Positions 55,580 to 64,000 of a stretch of DNA of 64,000 nucleotides are shown here, piece after piece. The first letter of the stretch is position 1. Every line of letters starts with the position of its first letter. The DNA comes from Beta vulgaris subsp. vulgaris (taxonomy: Eukaryota; Streptophyta; Magnoliopsida; Caryophyllales; Amaranthaceae), in NCBI RefSeq assembly GCF_026745355.1, contig NC_079206.1, forward strand, positions 33,610,653-33,674,652. The letters run 5' to 3'. Under the pieces are notes generated by a model, which was given only the letters and a program-made list of their open reading frames with translations, searched no databases and was not told where the DNA came from. Made by a program: the position numbers and the translations under genes.

Positions 55580-55961
55580 TATAAGTAAAAATAAATTCAG
55601 ATTTTATGAGTTAAGAAACCCATATTCAAACAAACTTTGACCATCAAGAGTAGTAGTTGACATCAAAGAGGGTCCATTTTGCTTAGTTCGCCCAAGGCCT
55701 CCAAAATGCTAGGGACGGGCTTGACCCTAATGGTGGAGTATGGTAGAAGTAGGAGAGAGAAATAGAAAAAAAAAACTAACCCACCTATTGTGAGGAAAAA
55801 AGATGAGTTGGTAGGAGTTTAGTGAGATGTGAGGTGTAAGAAGGAGGGAAGGAGGGAAGGAGAGAGAATGATAAAAACATAAAGACTAACAAAAACCAAC
55901 CAACCAATTAGTGATGCTCTAATAGTGCACTAGTCACTAGAGTAAACCTCAAAATAAGAGA

Positions 55962-56185
55962 AATCTTGAGCGAGCGTCCTTGCCCACTATGTGGGAACTA
56001 CAAAGATTCTAATACTCACCTCTTCAAAGATTGTGAAATTTTAAAATAGAATATGGAGAAGTTCTTAATTAAGTGTGACGTTCGAGATGCCCAATGAATG
56101 TTTAGTTGTTGTTTCGACACGAAATTGGCTCTATTAATCAATTTATCGAAAGACGAGGAAGAGTGGCTCTTTGACTTGATAGCTA
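55962..56185 (+). pseudogene. LINE zinc-binding domain (zf-RVT) fragment, copy B
   Basis: The plus strand reads EILSERPCPLCGNYKDSNTH, then LFKDCEILK: C-x2-C-x8-H-x4-C, the zf-RVT motif of plant LINE pol proteins. A stop follows, then the frame SINQFIERRGRVAL or its neighbour LINLSKDEEEWLFDLIA. It ends at ...GATAGCTA, where Helitron 2 is inserted. Confidence 0.65.
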
Positions 56186-56724
56186 CTAGCTATCTATGCA
56201 CGCGATGCATGCGACAAATTTTTTTGAACTTCCATATTCTCAAAAAACTACCTTTATGTGTGTCCAATACATGTGCGGTGAAAATTTTCTATAATAGTGT
56301 AAGTTGAGAATCGCTTTCAATGTGATAAACATTATATGCACTTATAATTAATATAACACTCAAACAATGGACATAAGAAAACTGCGTATTTGAATTTGTT
56401 AATTTTGAATTTTTTTATTTATTTATTTTTCGGGTTGATTAATTTTTAATTTCTTCATTTTTATTGCTAATTCAAGTTTACTACAAATATTTTAATCAAT
56501 TTATGTTTCTAAGAAACCTTCTATATTTGTGGACTACTTCCTATTAGTTTTAACTTTTTGAATTGGTTTGTAGAAAAAATATAAGGATGATTTTATTTTT
56601 GTTAAGTTACTTAATATGTGTTTTGAGTATTAAGGGGTATATTTTAGGTTTTAAAAAATCATGAGGGCTTTTGAGTAATTTAATAGGGGACACCATAACC
56701 TCCCCTTCCCTTATACAATAGAGA
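56186..56724 (-). mobile_element. Helitron 2, non-autonomous, minus strand
   Basis: Same family as Helitron 1: TCTCTATTGTATAAGGG at 56724, hairpin near 56197-56213, CTAG at 56186-56189 next to A/T flanks. Joining the flanks restores an open LINE frame (DLIA-IWNILVRNAIVF), which confirms both termini. Confidence 0.85.
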
Positions 56725-57168
56725 TTATTTGGAACATATTAGTAAGGAATGCTATTGTTTTCAAACATAAGAAAGCTTTATGTCCATAGGACTTTATGCG
56801 CCAAATGCGGCAGTGGAAGCTGAGATGGCTCGCCTCCTCTGAAGAAGAACAAGATACAATGCTGCCGATGTCCAGGATAACTACAGGCCAAAATGTGAAC
56901 GAATAACATTTACATTGGAACAAGAATTAGGATAACATCACCATTGGGCCAAACTTTCATCATAGACGATGCTGGAAAAGCAATAAGAAACACACTAGCA
57001 CACCACGAACACCAGCATATGGTCGGGTCTTGCTAGACGATCACATAGAGAGAGCAAGTGGGAAGGATGGAAGTCATGCCATCTCTCCACTACAGGCTGA
57101 AGCTTCAAGGTCTTTCACAGTTAAACATAAGTAAACTGGATGTTTGGACAAGTTCAATTCTTCTAGTG
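56725..57168 (+). pseudogene. LINE linker and RNase H-like (RVT_3) domain, 5' part
   Basis: From the Helitron junction the plus strand reads IWNILVRNAIVFKHKKAL (the W..W..RN..VF linker found after zf-RVT), then FMRQMRQWKLRWLASS, and later LLDDHIERASGKDGSHAISPLQ followed by AEASRSF. The S-PLQAEA motif is typical of the RNase H-like domain at the end of plant LINE ORF2. Stops and shifts break the frame. The Tork element cuts it at 57168. Confidence 0.55.
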
Positions 57169-57655
57169 TGTAAGAGTTTATGCCTTGAATCATGAATGTG
57201 TTCGACGAAATACGTCAAAAGCAAGATTTGGGGTACCGCCCGATCGGGTCGGGCGAGGCCGTCCGATCGGGCCCGTAACGAGCTGGAGAATTGAAGTGAA
57301 AGGAAAAGCACCCGACGCCATCGAGCTTGGTCGCCCGATCGGGCGAAGTACCGAACAACGATCGGGCGAGCTTCGCCCGATCGGGCGCACAACGAAACTG
57401 GGTGGAGTAAATTACCTCCCGATCGGGCGGATGTCACCCGACCAGATCGGGCGGATGTCGCCCGACCAGATCGGGCGGCTGCCCGGTAAACGCGGAAACA
57501 CTCTATTCTCTTTGTAATCTGTTCTCTTCTCATAATAAAATATTCTCCCTCTCTCTGCCGTGCATGTAGCCAAATTGGTGAACCACGTAAATCTGTTGTC
57601 TGTTTTTATTGTTTTTGCATTCATAATTTGTTTCTCTCTCACGTCCGTTATAACA
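57169..57655 (+). repeat. Tork element 5' LTR
   Basis: TGTAAGAGTTTATGCC to TAACA. About eight full or half copies of CCCGATCGGG lie between 57236 and 57485. It lacks the TATAAATA-bearing segment present in the 3' LTR. Confidence 0.92.
57236..57485. repeat. Palindrome cluster (CCCGATCGGG) in the 5' LTR
   Basis: GC-rich palindromes built on CCCGATCGGG, two extended to CGCCCGATCGGGCG, with several half-sites (AGATCGGGCGG). The 3' LTR has the matching cluster at 61764-61970, partly eroded. Confidence 0.85.
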
Positions 57656-57658
57656 AAT

Positions 57659-57671
57659 TGGTATCAAGAGC
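57659..57671 (+). other. Tork element primer-binding site
   Basis: TGGTATCAAGAGC, three bases after the 5' LTR, tRNA-Met type. Confidence 0.88.
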
Positions 57672-57697
57672 TTTGGTGATCGATCCGTGTGAGAAAG

Positions 57698-58500
57698 ATG
57701 TCTGGGATGAATGTCAAAATTGATAAATTTACTGGGAGTAATAGTTTTAATCTGTGGCAAATCAAGATGCGGGCTTTACTGAAGCAACAGGGGTCTGTCT
57801 GAAATGGAAGCTCTGGAGGAAAAAGCGCATTCAACAATTATGTTGTGTCTGTCTGACGACATAATTACTGAAGTTGCGGAGCAGGACACTACTGCTGGTC
57901 TGTGGTTGTAGTTAGAGAGTTTGTACATGACGAAATCTCTAACCAACAAGTTGCTTTTGAAGCAACGTCTGTTCAGCCTGCGTATGCAGGAAGGTACGTC
58001 TCTAAGAGATCACTTAGATAAGTTAAATACTATCTTGCTAGATCTGCGAAATATTGATCTTAAAGTAGATGATGAGGATGCTGCTTTAATATTGCTGGTA
58101 TCTTTGCCTGTAACATATGAAAATTTTGTGGATTCCTTTATTGTTGGGAAAGATAGTCTGTCGTTAGAAGTAGTAAGATCTGCTCTCCATACTAGAGAGG
58201 TCCGTCATCAGGCTTCTGGGTCTAGTATAGAGAATCAGGCATCTGGATTAGTAGTTACTGGAGGAAAGGGACAAAAGAAATCTGGTAAAAAGAAGACGGA
58301 CTTTAAAAATTCGAATTCTAAGGGTCCTAAAACTACTGATATCTGTAATTACTGTAAGGAGAAGGGACACTGGAAAAATGAATGTCCAAAGAAAAAGAAA
58401 CAACAGGATAAAAATGAAGGTTCTGCTGCTCTGGTAGAAACTGGAGGTGATTTTAAAGAAGATCTGGCCCTAGTAGTTAATAGCCAGTCACATTGTAGGG
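57698..58500 (+). pseudogene. gag: Tork gag with zinc knuckle
   Basis: The ATG at 57698 reads MSGMNVKIDKFTGSNSFNLW, then QIKMRALLKQQGS, the typical Tnt1/Tork gag start. A stop at 57799 and a shift follow. From 57921 the main frame resumes (LTNKLLLKQRLFSLRMQEGT, LVSLPVTYENFVDSF) and reaches a Lys-rich tail and the CCHC knuckle CNYCKEKGHWKNEC at about 58340-58381. It runs on in frame into protease. Confidence 0.88.
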
Positions 58501-58620
58501 ATGTGTGGGTTCTTGATTCTGGGGCATCGTATCATATCAGTCCATGCAGGGAGTGGTATTCAACTTAATAGCAGATAGATGGAGGCAATGTTTCTATGGC
58601 CAACAGTGCTGCCTGCAAAG
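58500..58620 (+). pseudogene. Tork protease
   Basis: The active site VWVLDSGASYHISPCREW is intact (Asp-Ser-Gly, 58504-58560). Two adjacent stops, TAA TAG at 58566-58571, interrupt the frame, which then continues QIDGGNVSMAN in the same phase. Confidence 0.85.
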
Positions 58621-59720
58621 TAGTTGGAATAGGCTCTATCAGGGTGAGGACTCATGATGGCACATTCTGTACCTTGAACGAAGTTAGGCATGTTCCATTA
58701 ATGACAAAGAATCTGATATCTTTGAGTCTTCTAGATAGCAAGGGTTTCAGTTTTCAAGGTGAAGGTGGAGCTATGAGTGTCTATAAGGGTTCTAAGGTGG
58801 TTATGAAAGGTATTAAAGTCGGTACCTTATATATTCTTCAGGGGTCTATTGTGACAGGTTCTGCTGCTGGTGCATCATCTGAGATTCACAAGGAGGAGTT
58901 GACCAAGTTGTGGCATATGAGACTTGGTCACAAGGGTGAAAGAGGGATGCAAATTCTGTCAAAAAGGGATCTTCTATGTGGGCATAAGGTGCAGAATCAG
59001 GAGTTTTGTGAACACTGTGTGTTTGGGAAGCTTCATCGCAGCAAGTTCCCAAAGGCTGTTCATACAACTAAAGGTACTCTTGATTATATCCACTCTGATT
59101 GTTGGGGACCTTCCCGAGTTGCATCTATTGGAGGTCACAGATATTTTATGTCAATGATTGATGATTATTCAAGAATGACTTGGGTGATTATGATGAAGCA
59201 TAAAAGTGATGCTTTCAAGAATTTCAAACAGTGGAAGGCTTTAGTGGAAAATCAAGTTGAAAGGAAGGTCAAAAGGCTGCGTACTAATAATGGTCTGGAG
59301 TTCTGCTGGTCTGAGTTCGATGAGTTCTGCAAAGATGAAGGGATCATACTATTAGAAATACGCCACAACAGAATCGAGTTGCAGAACGCATGAATCAGAC
59401 ATTGTTGGAGAAAGCGAGCTGCATGCTCTCAAATGCTGGGATGGCTAGGAGGTTTTGGGCAGAAGCTGTAAGTACAGCTTCCTATCTGATCAACCGGGGA
59501 CCCCATACAGGTATTGACTGTAAGACACCTTATGAGGTGTGGTCTGGTAAGCCTGCAGATTACTCTTTGCTGAGAGTTTTTGGTTCTACTGTCTATTATC
59601 ATGTAAATGAGGGAAAATTAGAACCTAGAGCTAAGAAGGGTGTATTTGTGGGTTATGGAAGTGGAGTTAAGGCTATAGAGTATGGCACCTTCTGAAATCG
59701 TGTCATACTTAGTAGAAATG
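58596..59720 (+). pseudogene. Tork integrase
   Basis: The frame from 58596 carries the end of protease, a GAG-pre-integrase domain with HMRLGHKGERGMQIL and CEHCVFGKLHR (HHCC zinc finger), and the core: HSDCWGPSRVASIGGHRYF (Asp), RLRTNNGLEF (the second catalytic Asp position reads Asn), then a one-base shift near 59350. The frame 59390-59695 continues with the Glu region and MNQTLLEKASCMLSNAGM. The Asn at the second position is a loss of a key residue. Confidence 0.85.
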
Positions 59721-59738
59721 TAATTTCGATGAAATTTC

Positions 59739-60941
59739 ATGCTTAACTCTCCTGTGAAGCCTACTGTGGTGTCCGTCAGTGGAGATGTTGATAAACAGGT
59801 GGAGCTGCAAGTCACTCAAGCTGAGAGTGAATCACAACACCAAGGTGGAGAAGATCAACATGGTGTACGAAGAAGAGTCTTTAGCTATCAGTCATCTGAA
59901 ATACATCAACCAAGCATAGCACTTGATAGAGCTAGAAGAGTTAGTGTGGGGCCTCGAAAGAGGTATGGTTTTGAAGACATGGTGGCCTATGCACTTCAGG
60001 TTGATGAGGAGGTGGAGGTTGAAAATAATGAGCCATCCACCTATAAAGAAGTTGTTTCTGGAAGTGAGTCTACTTTATGGCTTGCTGCAATGGGAGATGA
60101 GATGGAGTCTCTAGATAAGAATCAGACTTGGGAGTTAATCAAACGTCCTAAGGAGACGAAGATTGTAACATGCAAATGGGTCTTCAAGAACAAAGAAGGG
60201 TCTTCACCTACTGAGGGGGTTAAGTATAAAGCTCGGGTTGTTGCAAGAGGGTACACACAAAGGGAAGGAGTAGATTATAATGAGATTTTCTCACCTGTAG
60301 TCAGACATACTTCCATCAGGGTGCTACTAGCAATGGTTGCACATCAGGATCTTGAACTTGAGCAACTAGATGTGAAAGAAGAGGAGATTTATATGACACA
60401 ACCAGATGGGTTCCAAGTTTCGGGAAAAGAAGACTATGTTTGCAGATTGAAGAAGTCCTTATATGGACTAAAGCAGTCTCCTAGGCAGTGGTATAAGCGG
60501 TTTGACAGCTACATGATTGAGTTAGACTACAACAGAAGTGAGTATGATTGTTTTGTGTACCATAGCAAGCTGGGTGATGGTTCTTTCATATATCTGGTTC
60601 TGTATGTAGATGATATGCTTATAGCTGCTAAGGCTAAGTCTGATATTCAGAGGTTGAAGGGTCTTCTCAGTGCTGAGTTTGAGATGAAAGATTTGGGTGC
60701 TGCAAAGAAGATTTTGGGGATGGAGATCTATAGGGAAAGAGATCAGAAGAAACTTTTCTTGTCACAGAAAGATTATATTCAGAAGATTCTGTCAAGGTTT
60801 GGCATGACAACTGCAAAGCCTATAGACACTCTAAGTGCTTCCAATAATCATTTGTCTGTGGCTTTTGCACCCAAGACTGCTGAGGAGAAGGAGTACATGA
60901 GTCGGGTTCCTTATGCTAGTGCAGTAGGGAGTTTGATGTAG
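59739..60941 (+). pseudogene. Tork reverse transcriptase with internal deletion
   Basis: A 400-codon frame with WLAAMGDEMESLDKNQTW, CKWVFKNKEG, KARVVARGYTQREGVDYNEI, FSPVVRHTSIRVLLA, then LEQLDVKEEEIYMTQPDGF. The usual TAFLHGDL stretch between DVK and EEEIYM is absent (junction 60377/60378), an in-frame loss of about eight residues from a conserved RT motif. LYGLKQSPRQWYKRF and the catalytic YVDD (residues 289-292) are intact. The frame ends at a TAG (60939-60941) in SLM-stop-AMVCTRPD, where a Tyr is normal. Confidence 0.9.
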
Positions 60942-61550
60942 GCTATGGTTTGCACTAGGCCGGATCTTGCACATGTAGTCAATGTTGTTAGTAGGTTCAT
61001 GGGTGATCCTGGTAAGGAGCATTGGCAGGCAGTCATGAGGATTTTTTTGTACCTAAGAGGTACATTTGACGTTGGTCTCGTCTATGGGAATGTTACTCAG
61101 TGTTTAGTCACTAGTTATTCGGATTCTGATTATGCTGGAGATGTTGACAGTTTGAGGTCAATGACTGGTTATGTATTTACTCTTGGTGGTTCTGTCGTTA
61201 GTTGGAAGGCAACTTTGCAGGCTACAGTTACTTTATCTACTACTGAAGCAGAGTACATGGCGTTGACAGCAGCTGCTAAAGAGGGGATATGGCTAAAGGG
61301 ACTAGTTAGTGATCTCGGGTTACATCACGATAAGGCTACTGTGTATTGTGACAGTCTGAGTGCAATATGCTTAACTAAGGATCAAGTCCATCATGAGAGA
61401 ACTAAACATATTGATGTGAGATACCATTTTCTGAGGAGTGAGACTAGGATTAAGGTGAAAAAGGTAGGAACTGTTGATATGTTCACCAAGTCGGTTCCGC
61501 GGAGTAAGTTTCAACATTATTTCGACTTACTCAATGTTCGTGATTGTTAA
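60942..61550 (+). pseudogene. Tork RNase H
   Basis: Continues in phase after the TAG. It has CTRPDLAHVVNVVSRFM, SYSDSDYAGDVDSLRSMTGY (Asp), TVTLSTTEAEYMALTAAAKE (Glu), VYCDSLSAICLTKDQVHHER (Asp) and the end HIDVRYHFLRSETRIKVKKV. All catalytic residues appear kept. It ends with TAA at 61550. Confidence 0.9.
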
Positions 61551-61702
61551 TTGCCCTCCTTGGGCAATTCTGGGGTCCTTAGGGACTAATCTGTTCTGGT
61601 TGTCTTTTGGGACAAATCTGGTGTTTGGGAGATTCTGGGCGTTGTGATCAATGCATCTGGTTTTCTGGTTATTGTGAGAGGATTCAAGTCAAGGTGGAGA
61701 TT
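61551..61702 (+). other. Tork 3' untranslated region and polypurine tract
   Basis: No ORF. Purine-rich 'aaggtggagatt' (61691-61702) directly precedes the 3' LTR. Confidence 0.8.
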
Positions 61703-62196
61703 TGTAAGAGTTTATGCCTTGAATGTGTTCGACGAAATGCGTCGAAAGCAAGATTTGGGGTACCGCCCGATCGGGCCCGTAACGAGCTGGAGAATTGAAG
61801 TGAAAGGAAAAGCGCCCGACGCCATCGGGCTTGGTCGCCCGATCGGGCAAAGTACCGAACAAGGACCAGGCGAGCTTCGCCCAATCGGGCGCGCAACGAA
61901 ACCGGGTGGAGTAAGTTACCGCCCGATCGAGTGGATGTCGCCCGACCCGATCGGGCGGCTGCCCGGTAAACGCGGAAACACGTTTTCTGACGGGAATATA
62001 AATATGTTATTTATATTCTAGGTTTTAGACTACGAAAAACACTCTATTCTCTCTGTAATCTGTTCTCTTCTCATAATAAAATATTCTCCCTCTCTCTGCC
62101 GTGGATGTAGCCAAATTGGTAAACCACGTAAATCTGTTACATATTTTTATTGTTTTTGCATTCATAATTTGTTTGTCTTTCATGTTCGTTATAACA
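61703..62196 (+). repeat. Tork element 3' LTR
   Basis: TGTAAGAGTTTATGCC to TAACA. Compared with the 5' LTR it has 61 extra bases (61982-62042) flanked by AAACAC repeats, lacks a short GC-rich segment near its start, and has a few substitutions. Confidence 0.92.
61997..62004 (+). promoter_or_regulatory. TATA box in the Tork 3' LTR
   Basis: TATAAATA within the 61-base segment missing from the 5' LTR. It is the best TATA candidate in this LTR and marks the likely U3/R boundary. Confidence 0.6.
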
Positions 62197-62384
62197 TAGT
62201 GAAAAATAGCACATACCCTCTCAAAACCCACAAATCCATTCGTAACATCTACAACGATGTTCTTGTTCTAGTTCTAGTTCTAGTATTGTCTCTTAATTTC
62301 TCTATTGGAATCCTTAAAGTTAGTGGAACAAAAGTTACAAAAGCTCGTTCACTTGTTCTTAAAGCAAGGAAAGAGCAAAAGTAA
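62197..62384 (+). pseudogene. LINE RNase H-like domain, 3' part
   Basis: After the Tork target duplication the frame continues KNSTYPLKTHKSIRNIYNDV, then a (gttcta)n Leu/Val run, LNFSIGILKVSGTKV and a stop after KARSLVLKARKEQK at 62384. The 'KVSGTKVTKARSLVLKARK' ending resembles the end of RNase H-like domains (…R..N..AH.LA..A). It lies exactly where the LINE from 57168 should resume. Confidence 0.5.
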
Positions 62385-64000
62385 TTTTCTAGTTTGTATC
62401 TATAACAGTTATATAAAAAAAATTGTCCATTATAGTGATGAAGTAAATGATCCTTGTTCAAATAATATTTATTGTCACATATTATATCATTTAATTATTA
62501 ATAAACTCCTAAAAATAGTCAATTCTAGTAATGAAGTTTGGTTAATATCAAAGAATTAAGTTTTCTTTCAACTATGTGGGACTTCAACATATTTTTCGAT
62601 GGTGGTAATCTGCAAATTCAAGTTTTAGTTATTAGTTTAATTTGTTTTCATTATTAATAATCTTCATTTTTATATCTTCAAAAGAGTTTTTTACTCAATT
62701 GTTAGGTTCCGTTTCTAGAGAGAATTTGGTTTCTATGTCTCTTTTTGCGAAAATTCAGAGTTGATATTAACATCTTCAAAAGTTGCAATTATTGATTGTT
62801 TATTGTTATAATTTTTGCAACCGATGTTGGAGTCTCGTATGCAGTCTATTGGTCAAATAAAAATAGACATATTATGCCATATAACCATATGTTGTATGTT
62901 TTCTTCCCAAATAACCTTCAAGTTTGCACCTCTATCTTAGATAACACTTAATTTATAAAACGTCATTAAACATAACACCATTTAAGATAACTTTTGCAGG
63001 AGAAATAATCCTATTTAAATACACTCGAATGGCGTATTTTCTTTTGAATTTTCCATTTGCATAATCTTGCTTTACGTGGAACATAAATTTTGGAATTGAG
63101 TTGAAGGATAAAAAAGCCTTATACGTTTGATAAAATTTTTAATAGGTCATATGAGGTACAAGTGTATTTCAATGGTATTTTTTACCTTAGTAGATTAGCT
63201 CGTCAAGTTGCTAGTGCTATGACAGTATACAAGTTGAAGGTTCCTTCAAAAAGGGGTGCAAATTAATGTGGGGGTAATTTTGAGAGTAACGCGTAAAACA
63301 TATGTACTTTGTCATATATAAACTCACTATGATATTTCTTTTTCCACATGACTCTCGTATAGAAAGCTATGCTATTCAGCACTCAATTACAGAGTACTTT
63401 TATTATTAGTTTCAATGAAATTTGTTAAAGCAAAGAGTAATTATATAGGACCAAGTTGAATATTGTTGATTTTTAATGCATATTATAGACGTTATATGGT
63501 TTTAAATTGATAACATTTATTTTTACACTCCACAAAATAAATGTTATTATCGCATTTCAATGATAACCAAAGTGAACTCATTTTGTTTTTTGTTTGAAAG
63601 GAACTCATTTTGTTGTTGATTATGCTTGATGAGAAGAAATAATTACAAAATTTGAAATGTTTTGACATGGTCAAAAGAAATATCAACAAATAACTGAGAA
63701 AACAAAATCAGAACTAAATAGAAACGTGAAAATTTTGGGGGTACGAGTGATGCGAAGACACAAGAATGTTCATCACAACTTGCACAGCATCAACAGCGTC
63801 TCGGACAATGTCAATCCTTGAAACATGAAATCCACCGACATAATTTCAGATGTTAACAGCAATACCCTGTCACGTTTCAGACATCAGACAGATGAGCGAA
63901 CTCAAACTGGAAACACAGTTTCTTAATCTACAAGCAAAAATATCCAAACATGTGGCCATACACAAACTAACTTCAAGATATAGCTCAAAGCTCAATAGAG
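62385..64000. other. AT-rich sequence with no recognised gene
   Basis: I see no ORF with a domain, no terminal inverted repeats and no LTR pair. Only short, compositionally AT-rich frames occur. The last ~250 bases are GC-richer and may enter another feature outside the window. Confidence 0.5.

Larger units (their letters stand above)
53869..56724. repeat. Tandem duplication, copy B (with 1.2-kb Helitron insertion)
   Basis: Repeats copy A from its first base to its last, with substitutions, and is interrupted at about 54395-55579 by Helitron sequence absent from copy A. Beyond 56724 the LINE continues, so copy B carries the original right-hand junction. Confidence 0.85.
57169..62196 (+). mobile_element. 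Tork-type Ty1/copia element (Tnt1-like)
   Basis: LTRs of 487 and 494 bp and a perfect target duplication TAGTG (57164-57168, 62197-62201). The order is gag, protease, integrase, RT, RNase H on the plus strand. Length and protein motifs fit the Tork lineage. The perfect TSD and largely readable ORFs point to a recent insertion, but stops, shifts, a 24-base in-frame RT deletion and a 61-base gap in the 5' LTR leave this copy inactive. Confidence 0.92.

Overview
This window is plant nuclear DNA, most likely from a eudicot. Several families of LTR retrotransposon, CACTA, hAT and Helitron transposons and a plant LINE are nested inside one another, in AT-rich DNA. I found no intact host gene, no rRNA or tRNA gene, and nothing prokaryotic. 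A Sirevirus (SIRE/Maximus copia) with an envelope-like ORF resembles the Cotzilla type described from beet, so Caryophyllales is possible. That placement is inference only.

Layout. 1-1293 is the end of an LTR carrying short perfect palindromes. 1294-2290 and 31397-31805 are the two halves of the leader of a minus-strand LTR element whose 5' LTR is 31806-35863. A Sirevirus (2291-31396) split that leader. The Sirevirus was then hit twice. A non-autonomous minus-strand LTR element (8380-13240) lies between its RNase H and envelope-like regions. A 14.6-kb minus-strand element with 3-kb LTRs and no coding capacity (16377-31015, LARD-type) sits in its 3' LTR. The LARD was itself hit by a Ty3/gypsy element (21695-27810) and by a small poly(A)-tailed retroinsertion (about 29014-29171). 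Target-site duplications are readable for most of these events, so the order of insertion can be stated.

32020-33531 and 47666-49350 are two related non-autonomous CACTA elements, each near the start of a related LTR. 35864-36376 is a possible gene fragment, followed by an ATTACT microsatellite. 36823-40800 is an LTR with three G-boxes, followed in the opposite orientation by a broken, intron-containing gene of the 'putative gypsy-type transposon' (Transposase_28-like) kind. 40833-41375 is a fragment resembling the N-terminal domain of Ulp1/plant-mobile-domain transposon proteins. 43300-50950 is a damaged Tekay/Del-type chromovirus with chimeric LTRs.

51034-52883 holds one hAT element with a second hAT inserted at its very end. 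52195-56724 is a tandem duplication whose junction falls exactly on a Helitron 5' terminus. The Helitron interrupts a LINE between its zinc-binding and RNase H domains, and the LINE reads through the empty site in frame. 57169-62196 is a Tork-like copia element with a perfect TSD, inserted in the LINE RNase H domain. The LINE ends near 62384 and the rest of the window holds nothing I recognise.

The genes do not form a pathway. Each autonomous element carries its own gag, protease, reverse transcriptase, RNase H and integrase, nearly all broken by single-base frameshifts. In the nested gypsy element the two LTRs also differ mainly by one-base indels, so part of this breakage may be consensus error rather than decay.
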